Part shown: positions 44,922 through 54,143 of the stretch, piece after piece | Layout: each line of letters opens with the position of its first letter | How positions within the stretch are numbered: position 1 is the stretch's first letter | Notes under the pieces: model-generated | What the model saw: only the letters and a program-made list of their open reading frames with translations | Told to the model about the DNA's origin: nothing | Databases searched by the model: none | Program-made: the position numbers and the translations under genes | Assembly (NCBI GenBank): GCA_016705245.1 | Contig: JADIYM010000002.1 | Span: 372,001-436,000 of the forward strand | Length of the DNA stretch: 64,000 nt | Reading direction: 5' to 3' | From: Blastocatellia bacterium | Lineage (GTDB): Bacteria; Acidobacteriota; Blastocatellia; UBA7656; JADIYM01

Positions 44922-47195
44922 GTGACACGCAGCATCATTTCACGCCTCTGCCTTCCGCTTCTCGTACTCGTTGGCCTGCCGGTCCCTCAGGCGGCTGCGG
45001 ACTACACGCGGATCTGGGACGCCCGCGATACGGGCCAGATGGGACAGATGACCGTCTACAACGGATATCCGGAAGGTTCCCTGCTCGGAATGCCGGTCGG
45101 CTCGGGCGATGTGAACGGAGACGGATTCGACGACGTGGCGCTCGCGGCGTTCTACGGACCGTCCGGGCCTTCAGGGGGACGACGGGCAGCCGGCCAGATC
45201 AACATCGCGTTCGGATCTGAGTCGGCCCTGACCGGAACTGTCATCGACATGGCGGAGGCGCCGGCAGGATCGTCGTCGATATACGGAGCGCGTCCGGACG
45301 ATTTTCTCGGCACTGAAATCGCCCTCGGCGACGTCACAGGTGACGGAATTGCCGATGTCCTGACTGGGGCGCAGAACGGCGACGGGTTCGACAACGACTC
45401 GAATCGGATGCAGGCCGGTGTGGCCTACGTCGTGATCGGCCAGCCGGAATTTCCGGCTGTGATCGACCTCGTCAGTCCGGGACCGGGCGTCATTCAGATT
45501 CTCGGCGCCAACGCCGGCGATCGATTGGGGTTCTGGGTGCACGCCGACGACGTGACGGGCGACGACATTGCCGACATTCTCGTCTCGGCCGACCTCGCGA
45601 AAAGCAGTAGCGGAGCCGGCAGCGCACGCGGCATCCTTTACATGATCCCCGGCGGGCAGGTCTTTCCTGCGAAGATCGATCTCAGCCGCGATTCCGATCT
45701 GAGCAGCCTCGACGTCACGAAGGTGTACGGCGTCGACGATCAGGACCATTTCGGGTCGTGCATCTCGGTGGGCGACTTCGACGGAGACGGCTTCGGCGAC
45801 GTGGCGTGCTCGGCAGGCGTTTCGCGCGCCGGCGCCGCATACACGGGCTACGGTCAGGTGAACAACGGCATCGGCCAGGGCGGCGGCGATGGGCCGAACA
45901 ACGATCGCCAGAACGCCGGAGAGGTGACCGTTCTCTACGGCCGTGCATCGTGGGCTTCGACTATTCAGCTTTCGAACCCGCCGAACGACGCGACGATCGT
46001 CTACGGCGACCAGGCGGGCGGATATTTCGGCGAAGACGTCGATGCGGGCGACATCGATGGCGACGGACGCGACGACCTCGCAATCGGCGCGCTCGTAGCT
46101 GACGCACCCGGGGGTCGAAACGCTGCCGGCGTGGGCTACATCGTCTGGGGAGACAGATTCGGACGTGGCGACCGGATCGACCTGCGAAACGCCGCCAGCG
46201 CCAGAGCCCTGACGATTTATGGCGAGAATGCTGGTGATATCGGGGCGGATTCCCTTCGGATCGCCGACATCGACGACGACGGACTAGACGACATTCTCTT
46301 TGGTAGTCCGATCAATGCCGGGGCCGGACGAGAATCGGCCGGCGATCTCAAGGTCATCTTTGGTACCGAGCAGCCGTTTCCGGCGATCGTCGATACGGCG
46401 AACAATCCGGCTTCCGTGCCGATCTTCCAGATCGTCGCGCCCGATTCCGGCGACATGTTCACGTATTCGCTGGCAACGGGAGACGTCGATGGAGACGGCT
46501 TCATCGACCTGATTCCGAATGCGATGGGCGGCGACGGTGCCGGCAACCGAATGGACGCCGCCGGTGAGTCCTACGTTATCTCCGGTCGCTGGTTCAGCCA
46601 GCGGGCCGGGCGCGGTGCTCAGAACTCGCCGCTCCTGACATCGGTCACCGTCACTCCGGACAAGAAGAAGACCTATGCCGGAGAGCCGGGAATCGTGCTG
46701 ACATTGAACAACGCATCGCCGGATCAATCGCGGCTGTTCGTCGCCGGTTCGGTGGCGATACTAAATGGAATCGACGCACCGACCCAGTTCATCGACATGC
46801 GTACTCTTCGCGTCGCGCTCGACGACATTCCGGAAGTCCGCAACACTCCGGGAAGCCTCGTCGTCCAGGTGCGGAATCCTGGTACCGACCCGTCAGTGGC
46901 CGTCGTTTCCCTTCTCCTTATCGGCCCGCTGGTGAAGAAGGTCACGGTCGAGGCGGGAGCAAACGTCTCGCTCACCGTGCGCGGGAAATTCGTCCTCGAC
47001 AATGCGACCGTCGACGTGACGCTGGCTGACGGATCGGGCACGCCGGTGCCGTTGATGTCGGTCGAAAGGACCAGCAAGAAGACTTTCCGAGTCCGCATCG
47101 CCCGAGTCGACGTGCCGACAGGCACCCAGGTTGCGGTGCGCATCGCGAATCCTGGTCCGGCATATTCCGAAGCAGTGGTGTCGACGATTCCCTGA
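44922..47195 (+). CDS. Secreted FG-GAP repeat protein, paralogue B
   Basis: This is a 757-residue paralogue of the protein at 8850-11162, colinear along the whole length, including shared stretches such as SSGAGSARG, YIIPGG-like turns and GDLKVIFG. A signal peptide ends near PQAAA (residue ~26). FG-GAP blades with calcium loops follow (DVNGDGFDD, DFDGDGFGD, DIDGDGRDD, DIDDDGLDD, DVDGDGFID), and two IPT-like segments close the protein (VRIANPGPAYSE). The start is GTG with AAGGGAG 11 bases upstream. It is probably an exported binding protein; it stands alone, unlike paralogue A, which is followed by a cytochrome gene. Confidence 0.85.
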   Translation: MTRSIISRLCLPLLVLVGLPVPQAAADYTRIWDARDTGQMGQMTVYNGYPEGSLLGMPVGSGDVNGDGFDDVALAAFYGPSGPSGGRRAAGQINIAFGSESALTGTVIDMAEAPAGSSSIYGARPDDFLGTEIALGDVTGDGIADVLTGAQNGDGFDNDSNRMQAGVAYVVIGQPEFPAVIDLVSPGPGVIQILGANAGDRLGFWVHADDVTGDDIADILVSADLAKSSSGAGSARGILYMIPGGQVFPAKIDLSRDSDLSSLDVTKVYGVDDQDHFGSCISVGDFDGDGFGDVACSAGVSRAGAAYTGYGQVNNGIGQGGGDGPNNDRQNAGEVTVLYGRASWASTIQLSNPPNDATIVYGDQAGGYFGEDVDAGDIDGDGRDDLAIGALVADAPGGRNAAGVGYIVWGDRFGRGDRIDLRNAASARALTIYGENAGDIGADSLRIADIDDDGLDDILFGSPINAGAGRESAGDLKVIFGTEQPFPAIVDTANNPASVPIFQIVAPDSGDMFTYSLATGDVDGDGFIDLIPNAMGGDGAGNRMDAAGESYVISGRWFSQRAGRGAQNSPLLTSVTVTPDKKKTYAGEPGIVLTLNNASPDQSRLFVAGSVAILNGIDAPTQFIDMRTLRVALDDIPEVRNTPGSLVVQVRNPGTDPSVAVVSLLLIGPLVKKVTVEAGANVSLTVRGKFVLDNATVDVTLADGSGTPVPLMSVERTSKKTFRVRIARVDVPTGTQVAVRIANPGPAYSEAVVSTIP

Positions 47196-47269
47196 ATCGT
47201 CCTTCGCCCGCGGGGGCTTCATTCGACTGGCAATCACGCGCGGCGGGCGCGCAAGGATTTTCCTCGCCA

Positions 47270-47660
47270 ATGCCGCCACGCAGCCTGCTCAAGCTTGCGC
47301 TCCTCCTTGGACTGCTGGTCGCGGCATCGACCTCCGCAGTCGCGGAGCAACTGCCGATCCGAACCAACACCACGGCCGACGGACTCGCGTCGGATTCTGT
47401 CTATCGCGTCGTGGCAGACGTCGGGCGGGCTGTGTCGCCTCAACCCCCGTCGAGAGGCCGGAGCACCCCTATTCGTTGTCGAGAGGCTCGGCGACGGGTC
47501 GACGTCGAACGAGATCAACTGTCTGCTCGAGACGCGCGACGGTTCGCTTTGGTGCGGAACGAACGGCGGACCATACCGTCTCGTTGAGGAAGATGGGCGC
47601 TGGACCGCATCGCGTGTCGAGCTCGGTACCGACTACTCGGTGACGGCACTCGAGGCTGTC
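47270..47660 (+). pseudogene. Truncated two-component-regulator-propeller protein
   Basis: The ATG at 47270 gives a signal peptide (LLKLALLLGLLVAAS) and then EQLPIRTNTTADGLASDSVYRVV, the standard start of two-component regulator propeller (hybrid sensor) proteins. The frame is lost near 47430, and the next frame continues with TSNEINCLLETRDGSLWCGTNGG, a second propeller blade. After about 47660 the similarity ends and the bases belong to an oppositely directed cytochrome fragment. At least one shift plus a 3' truncation makes it a remnant; full-length relatives have about 800 or more residues. Confidence 0.6.
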
Positions 47661-47885
47661 GAGCCGCGGTCCGGCCGCCGGCGACGAGCCGTCGTGGCAC
47701 ATTTCGCAACGGCTCTGACGGATCGGTGCGAGGTCGTCGTACTTCACAGCCGCCGACTGCGCCTGCGAGCCGCCAGGAGGCAGAACCCCGGCAAGAGCGA
47801 TGAGCGCAATGAATGAAATACCCACGACAGCCGGCAGTCGCCAAGTGCGCCGGTCGTGTCGTCGATCCAAGTCAACTTTGTTCAT
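47660..47885 (-). pseudogene. N-terminal fragment of a cytochrome c-type protein
   Basis: From ATG 47885 the minus strand encodes MNKVDLDRRHDRRTWRLP, a transmembrane or signal segment (VVGISFIALIALAGVLP), and YDDLAPIRQSRCEMCHDGSS with one heme motif CEMCH, then PRLDSLE. This is the usual start of large DUF1549/PSD1-type or monoheme cytochromes. After about 47660 it runs out of frame meaning into the complement of the propeller remnant. The body of the gene is missing. Confidence 0.55.
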
Positions 47886-48213
47886 TACGTGAGCCAGCCG
47901 ACCTCGTCGCGCTGCTGGATTCTCGACTGTTGGGAAGCAGAGTCGATGAGCCGGAGAAATACACCGGCGTTCACATATGCAGATTCGGATCGGCTCGCCG
48001 AACGATTTCAGAACATTCTGCGACAGAGCAGTGGCGGGACTGCCAGAGCAGTCGAATCCGAGGATCGAAGGCCTCCGAGCCGGGTGCATTTCCGCAAGCC
48101 GGCACGTCAAATCGCCCAGACTCACGACTTAGACGGCCGGCTTCTGGCTCGCCAAGGTGCGCGAATGCTGCACTTTCCGGTGAAGTGAGCTTCGAAAACG
48201 CGCGGCGCTGAAC

Positions 48214-48229
48214 TGGCACGAGTGTTGCA
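48214..48229 (+). promoter_or_regulatory. Sigma54 (-24/-12) promoter of the second pentaheme cytochrome gene
   Basis: TGGCAC, five bases, TTGCA: a full match to the sigma54 consensus, with the preferred G after TGGCAC. The start site would be near 48240, leaving a leader of about 78 bases before the ATG at 48318. The NtrC-type activator at 21586 is the only such regulator in the window. Confidence 0.75.
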
Positions 48230-48317
48230 CCTTCGAAGGTGCCGTCAGGCCACGGACCGGTGCCGGATTGGGGATGCTCCGGTGCAAGAGTCGATTCGCC
48301 ACGATTGGAGAACTGCC

Positions 48318-49125
48318 ATGCTCAAGACTTTGCTCGTTGTCGCTTTCGCCGCGGTGTTTTTTGGAGTCATGGCCGTGGCGAGTCCGGTTGCCGGTCCCCC
48401 GCAGGACGAACTTCAGGCATTCAAGGACAATTCCTGCGTAGGCTGCCACTCGAAGGATCTCAAGTCGTCGGAACAAAGCAATCGCTACCTCGAGTGGCAT
48501 CTCTCGAGGCACATGCAGATGGTCGTAAGCTGCGACAAGTGTCACGGCGGCGACCCTACGACCGACAAGAAGGAAAAGTCGCACATTGGCGTGCTCAAGT
48601 CTGATGACGTGAAGAGCAGAACCCATGCTCTGAACCTCCCGCAGACCTGCGCCAGCTGCCACGAGTCAATCACGTCGGCATTCACGGGCAGCACGCACTT
48701 TCAGAAGCTGAAGGCAGCCGGAATCGGACCGACGTGCGCGACGTGTCATCAGCAATATGGCGTCAACAGTTGCTTCGTTTCCGACGGACGCAGCGAAGCT
48801 CTGTGCGCAATGCCACGGCGTCGAGCGCGACGTCCTCCCGAAGAGAGACGACATTCAGGCAGGGGCACAGACCGCCATGGAAGCGATCGATCGCGCCAAC
48901 GGAATCGTGATCTGGGCAAACGGGTTGATGGATGCAGCGAAGGAACGGAAGGTCAACGTCGCCGCGGAAGAAGCAGAGCTCGCCGCGGTGAAGACGATGC
49001 TTGCGGACTCGAAGGCGAAGTGGCACACGTTCACGCTCGTGGGCGTTCGCGAGACCGCGGATGCGGCATTCGCGAAGGGTGTCATCGTGAAGGACAAACT
49101 GCGAACGAAGCTCGGGTTCAAGTAG
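48318..49125 (+). CDS. Secreted pentaheme c-type cytochrome, one frameshift
   Basis: A signal peptide (MLKTLLVVAFAAVFFGVMA) is followed by CVGCH, CDKCH, CASCH and CATCH in the first frame. The frame breaks near 48755 (after CATCHQQ), and the next frame carries MASTVASFPTDAAKLCAQCHG and a helical C-terminal domain to LRTKLGFK. Joined, it is about 268 residues with five hemes. The C-terminal four-helix part (TAMEAIDRANGIVIWANG) resembles the helical end of periplasmic multiheme cytochromes. It is probably a periplasmic electron carrier. The sigma54 promoter upstream implies conditional expression. The shift may be a sequencing error, as no motif is lost. Confidence 0.78.
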
Positions 49126-49248
49126 CTCGAGCCAGTACGCCAACGCAGAACAACGGCCTTTTGGAGAGTGCATCGCGCCGGGGGAGCAGGGTTCATCGGA
49201 ATTTTGCTCCTCCGGCGCTCTCGCGTGTGATGACCGGCCGAGGACTCG

Positions 49249-51047
49249 TCAATTCTTTGGAAGTGCACTTCTCACGCGGACGACCGGATAAGCCCCGATC
49301 CTCGAGTCCACATATGGCGATCGCTCGTAGAAGAAGTTCAGACGGGCTCGCGGGTTCTGACGAAACGCCGCGTCGCTTGCCATCCGCTCTTCGAATGCTC
49401 GCTTGAGCTCCGGGTCGCGTGACAGCATCTCGCGCGCGAGCTTCTCGAGCACGTACCCTTCCGCGTACTCCTTCTGTTCGAAGATCGCGTCGAACAGTCC
49501 CCACGTAGCCAGCGCATCCGGAGCCCCGGGTTCGAGCAGGTGCACCGCAAGCATGGCGCCTGGCTGGTCGAGTGGCACGACGACCGACCCGACCGGCAGC
49601 GTCCGAGTTTCCGTCACGGTCTTTACCGTAAATCGGACCGGGTGGCGTCCCTCGTACGGCGCGGCCTGCCACACCGGTTCCGTCAGACGATAGGTCTCGA
49701 ATTCGGCCGTGATCGCCCGCGCCAGCCGATGCGTCCTCAGTCCGTGGACCTCGACGCGGCTGATGACGTCATTCCACTCGGGCGGAATGATGTACGCGAG
49801 TGGAGCAGTGACCGAGCTCGAGACACGGACCTCGTCGTACAACGGAATTTCGACGTCCTGTGGCGCTTCGCCGTACCTGATCCAGCCCGTTCCACTGACT
49901 TCACTCTGCTGAACTGTAAAGTCCTTTCCCGGAACCGCACGATTCGGTTCGCGTCCGTGAGCTCGAGGCGGAGCGGTACGGGACGAGTCGGGTCTACCAC
50001 TCGGCCCCGCGCGATAGCCTCGGCATCGGCCGAGCGCACCGCCGCGAGAAGGTCGCCTGGTCGAGCCTCGACCGCGCTCAGGATCTCGACCAGAAGGTCG
50101 TAAGTCGCTCTGACGCGAACGCCGAACGGCTTGAACATGTGGGTCTCGACGAGTACGACGGGCCGCCCACGGAGCGCGCCGTAACCGTTCGAGAACCGCG
50201 GCGGAAAGACCTGCCGCTCGATTCCCTTCGCCAGGTCCGCCGGATCTCGAAGATTGAAGTACGACTCGACTATGTGGCCTTTTCGCTCGATCGCTGGCCG
50301 GATCATTGGTTGCAGAACCCGGTCGACATACTCGGCAATTGGTGCGGCGACATATCCGGTCGACTCGATCGTGTAGAGCACGTCGTACTGAAAATCGGCG
50401 CCGTCCGTTACGTGCGTGTCAACGTAGAGATCCGGTTTCCAGCTATTGAAGAGTCCGAGAAGGGCTCGCATTTCCGGCGCATCGGCCTTCATGTAGTCGC
50501 GATTGAGATTCAATCCCTGCGCGGTGGCGCGCCAGCCCATCTCGTCCGGTCCGTTCTGGTTGATCCGGTTGTACGGACTCGTCCGCTCGTGTCCGTCGAC
50601 GTTGAGAATCGGAATGACGAGCACGGTGGCGTGACGCGCGAGGTGCTCCAGACGCTTCGACACCACAATGTCGCGCACGAGGGCCAGCGACGCCTCCTTG
50701 CCGTCGATCTCGCCGGCGTGGATTCCGTTCTGGATGAGGACAACCGGCTTGTTCGTCTTTCGCGCCGCCGAGGGTGTGAACGCCCGATCGCGCGAGATGA
50801 CGAGCAGTGGCATGCCGCGCCCCTGCGGCGACGTCCCGAACAACGAGAACGAGACCCACAGCGAGGTGCCTGCCAGGCGACGGCAATACGCAATGGTCTC
50901 GTCGTAGGTCGACGTCTTGCGATAAGCCGTGTTCTCGGCAACGGTCTGCCACGTGTCCCCGGACGCTCGCGCGGTGAGGCCCGGGAAGACGGATGCAAGG
51001 GACGCGACGACGAAAATGGCTGTCTTTGAACGGGGTCGGTTGATCAC
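49249..51047 (-). CDS. Zinc carboxypeptidase (M14 family), secreted, one frameshift
   Basis: The zinc and catalytic residues are complete in the first frame: H-x-x-E in NGIHAGEIDGKEA, the substrate-binding NR in GLNLNRDYMKA, the third zinc His in YVDTHVTDGAD, and the general-base Glu in VETHMFKPFG. A signal peptide follows the GTG start at 51047 (TAIFVVASLASVFPG). Near 49927 the frame shifts; restoring one G in CGGTTCC joins PGKDFTVQQSEVSGTG and the C-terminal domain that ends SALPKN. The repaired protein is about 599 residues. It probably trims peptides outside the cytoplasm. Specificity cannot be told. Confidence 0.82.
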
Positions 51048-51190
51048 GAACCGGGAGGATATGGCATGTGACCGGGATGTCCGAATATGAAGCGGGCTCA
51101 GTGCGGCGAGGTCGCTGCACTTCTTCTCGCGCTCTGCACCCTGGCGGGCGGCGCCGAGGACGAAAAGCCTCGAGCGCCGCAGACTTTCCT

Positions 51191-52309
51191 CTATCCCGAC
51201 ACCTTGCCCGACGACCCCGTCTCGAGCTCGTCCACAAGTCGCTGCCACTCATCCACGAGCGGGCCTCGCGCCTTCGACTTGTAGGCCTTCAGCATCGAGC
51301 GCTGACACCAGAAGAACCGCTCGCGATGTTTGTCCGAGTCACCCAGCGCTTCGATCCCCAACGCTCGCCGAGCCCTTTCGATCGCCGACAACGTCGCGAT
51401 CCGGTAACAGATCGACACCAGAAATGCGTCGGGCGGTGCCGTCTGAAGGTGCGACAGCCAGCCGCGGTCGCGCTGTTCCCAGGGATCGATCTGCTTCATC
51501 CACTGGCACCATTCGAGCAGTCCGGCCACCGATGGACCAAACTCGTCGCTGACGGCCTGCTGCCGGTCACCGCCGCCGGGACCTTCGCAGACGTCGTGAA
51601 GTGCCGCCGCAATGGTTGCGTCCTCATCGGCACCACCCTCGATCGCAAGCGACGCCGCCGCAAGTGGTGCCGCGAGCGCGACGCCTGCGGCCTGAGACGC
51701 TGCAACGGCATACGCGAGCGCCTGCCCGATCCGTCCGCCACGAGCGTTCACCGTCGGTCGCCCGACGGCAGGATCGCTCGATGGCTCGTCGAGATCGAGT
51801 GAATAAGTCAGGGCGCCAAACACATCGGGTGTTTCGCCGGCAGTGTCAATTGGCGACGGGCCGACGGGCGCCCCGACTGTCTCGAGATCGAAGACCACTG
51901 CCACATCGTCAATCTCGGGCCTCGCGCGATAAGTTGCGTCAAATGGCCTGCCGGCCGCAGCCTTCACCATGTCCGCGGGCGGCGGCGACGTCAGGTCGAG
52001 ATCGCCAAATATGAGCATTCCATCGAGAGGCTCGTCGGTTCCTTCAGACGGAGCGGATGGCGACGACGCCGCCTCGGCGGCGTAGAGTTGCTGCGCCCAG
52101 CGGTACTTCTCGACAGCAGCCTGCGCCTCGGCCTTGAGCTCGAAGAGCTGGTCGCGCAGCTCCTTCACGCGGTCCGGATTCGACTCCGCCTTGAGCTGTT
52201 CTGCGACGAGCGTGAGCTTGATGTTGAGCGAAGCCAGCTTCGCCCGGATCTCCTTCTGGAGCGTCGCGGGCACTTTTCCGGACGAACTCGATGGATGCTC
52301 TGGCTGCAT
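51191..52309 (-). CDS. RelA/SpoT-like HD-domain protein with N-terminal coiled coil
   Basis: The 372-residue protein has an N-terminal coiled coil (~residues 15-75: ATLQKEIRAKLASLN, ELRDQLFELKAEAQ), an acidic low-complexity middle, and a C-terminal helical domain. That domain resembles the RSH/MESH1 hydrolase: GGADEDATIAAALHDVCEG followed by FGPSVAGLLEWC and FLVSICYRIATLSA. The HD pair is present, but the preceding His positions (in A-H and H-P motifs) read Ser and Ala, and the usual E-D after HD reads E-G, so metal binding may be impaired. The start at ATG 52309 is preferred to 52372. It could bind or weakly hydrolyse (p)ppGpp-like molecules; that is inference. Confidence 0.65.
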   Translation of the reverse strand: MQPEHPSSSSGKVPATLQKEIRAKLASLNIKLTLVAEQLKAESNPDRVKELRDQLFELKAEAQAAVEKYRWAQQLYAAEAASSPSAPSEGTDEPLDGMLIFGDLDLTSPPPADMVKAAAGRPFDATYRARPEIDDVAVVFDLETVGAPVGPSPIDTAGETPDVFGALTYSLDLDEPSSDPAVGRPTVNARGGRIGQALAYAVAASQAAGVALAAPLAAASLAIEGGADEDATIAAALHDVCEGPGGGDRQQAVSDEFGPSVAGLLEWCQWMKQIDPWEQRDRGWLSHLQTAPPDAFLVSICYRIATLSAIERARRALGIEALGDSDKHRERFFWCQRSMLKAYKSKARGPLVDEWQRLVDELETGSSGKVSG

Positions 52310-52486
52310 GAGGAACCTCAACGGACTTGCCGGCGGCGATGAATTACCCGCGAACTGCTTCGACGGAATCACCGGCGGCGCAATCGCGTCGTGGGGATGA
52401 ATTTGGAATACGATGACCCTGGAGATTCCGAGTATAGTCGCCGTCCGTTCGTCGCGAAAAGCCTGAAGCTCAGGCCGACCTGTTCA

Positions 52487-52516
52487 TTGAGTCGGCAGGC
52501 GCAACCGGCGTATAGT
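52487..52516 (+). promoter_or_regulatory. Promoter of the copper monooxygenase gene
   Basis: TTGAGT at 52487-52492 and TATAGT at 52511-52516, separated by 18 bases, resemble a sigma70-type promoter 52 bases upstream of the ATG. Confidence 0.45.
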
Positions 52517-52567
52517 GCGCGCGACGCCGCTTCGCGTCGAACTCGTTCCGACACAAGGCTTTCACCT

Positions 52568-54106
52568 ATGAAACGCTCTCTCGGTCTGCTCACGCTCGCA
52601 GCCGCCCTTGGGGCAGGCGCGTACGCGGTCTCCGATGGTTCGACGACGCGCGCCGCGGCTCCGGCCGAACCGGCGACGTTCTCGAATCAGGTTGTCCGCA
52701 TCTTTCAGCAGAACTGTCAGACGTGTCACCACCCAGGCGATATCGCGCCGTTTTCGCTGATGACTTACGAAGAAGCGACTCCGTGGGCGGAATCGATTCG
52801 AGCGAACACACAGTCCAAGGCCATGCCGCCGTGGAAGCCTGTCGACGGATGCGGCGATTTCGCGAACAAGCGGGGCCTGTCGGATGCGGACATCGCGACG
52901 ATCGCCGAGTGGGTGGAAGCGGGTGCGCCGGAGGGCAACCCGGCAGATCTTCCCGAGTCCCTCGTCTTCGACAACGGGTGGAAGCTCGGAGTGCCTGACG
53001 TCGAGTTTCAGACCGTACGGAATGGATACCGGGTGCCGGCTTCGGCGACGGACGACATCTATCGTTGCTTCACGATTCCGACGAATTTCGACGCCTCGCG
53101 CTTCATCACCGGTGTCGAGGTGAGCCCGAGCAATCGCAAGATCGTCCATCACGTGATCCTTTACATCGACACGACGGGGATCTCGGTCACGCTCGACCAG
53201 CAGGATCCGGGCCCGGGTTACACGAGTTTTGGCGGACCGGGCTTCCCCACCGTCGGGACGCTCGGCGGCTGGGCGCCCGGTGCCCCTCCCCAGGTCCTGC
53301 GTGACGGGACGGGATACCTGGTGCCGAAGGGAGCGCGTATCGTCGCGCAGGTCCACTACAAGCCCAACGGACAGGACGAAGCCGACACGACCTCGATAGC
53401 ACTCCAGTTCGCCCGGACGCCTGTTTATCAGGACGTCATCATCCTCCCGGTAATCAACCAGGGATTCACGATTCCCGCAAATGCGCGCGACTATCCTGTG
53501 ACGGCGTCGTTTACGCTGCCGCCGCATGTGAACGTGAAGCTCGAGTACATCTCGCCGCACATGCACCTGCTTGGACGAGAGATGCAGGTGACGTCGCAGA
53601 GCCTCGTGACCGGTGAGCGGACCTGCCTCGTCTACATCGACAATTGGGATTTCCACTGGCAGGGCTCATACAAGTACCGGCAGCCATTGGCGATACCCGG
53701 GGCGACGGTCGTTGAACTGACGGCGAGATACGACAACTCAGAGCTGAACCACAATCAGCCGACTTTTCCACCCGTAGACGTTTCGTGGGGCGAGAAGACG
53801 ACGGACGAAATGTGCATCGCATTTCTTGGCCTCACGATCGACGCAGAGCACCGCGAGCCCTCGACCCCCGAGGTCTCGTCGGTCCGCGTCCTGGGTTCGA
53901 AGCTCATCGTCGAGGGCACCGAGATCCTGCCGGGCAGCCTCATCGTGATCGACGGCGTCGTAGTCCGGGACACGAAGGTCAAATCGCGGCAGAGGGCGCT
54001 CTCGAAGTCGGCGTGGACGTCGATGATTCCGGCGGGCGAGACTGTTACCGTGCGCGTACTCAATCCGGATGGGGCCTCTTCACCGGACTTCGCATTTCAA
54101 CGGTAG
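52568..54106 (+). CDS. Secreted heme c / copper type II ascorbate-dependent monooxygenase-like protein
   Basis: The 512-residue product has a signal peptide (MKRSLGLLTLAAALGAGAYA). A c-type heme segment follows (NCQTCHHPGDIAPFSLMTYEEA, residues ~50-75, written here around its CQTCH). Two PHM/DBH-like beta-sandwich domains come next: the first copper ligands are in IVHHVILYID and the second in SPHMHLLGREM. The end is an IPT-like domain (LIVIDGVVVRDTKV, VRVLNPDGASSPDF). Relatives hydroxylate small substrates using two coppers and a one-electron donor; the fused heme c could supply those electrons. A copper chaperone gene follows convergently 37 bases away. The substrate is unknown. Confidence 0.82.
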   Translation: MKRSLGLLTLAAALGAGAYAVSDGSTTRAAAPAEPATFSNQVVRIFQQNCQTCHHPGDIAPFSLMTYEEATPWAESIRANTQSKAMPPWKPVDGCGDFANKRGLSDADIATIAEWVEAGAPEGNPADLPESLVFDNGWKLGVPDVEFQTVRNGYRVPASATDDIYRCFTIPTNFDASRFITGVEVSPSNRKIVHHVILYIDTTGISVTLDQQDPGPGYTSFGGPGFPTVGTLGGWAPGAPPQVLRDGTGYLVPKGARIVAQVHYKPNGQDEADTTSIALQFARTPVYQDVIILPVINQGFTIPANARDYPVTASFTLPPHVNVKLEYISPHMHLLGREMQVTSQSLVTGERTCLVYIDNWDFHWQGSYKYRQPLAIPGATVVELTARYDNSELNHNQPTFPPVDVSWGEKTTDEMCIAFLGLTIDAEHREPSTPEVSSVRVLGSKLIVEGTEILPGSLIVIDGVVVRDTKVKSRQRALSKSAWTSMIPAGETVTVRVLNPDGASSPDFAFQR

Positions 54107-54143
54107 AGGTCGCTTCGGTTCGGCTGCAGGCACGAATCCGTTG

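Noticed and set aside
53150..53165. CACGTG in the copper monooxygenase gene as parS
   Set aside because: Only about 10 of 16 positions match, and it lies inside a conserved coding motif (HHVIL).
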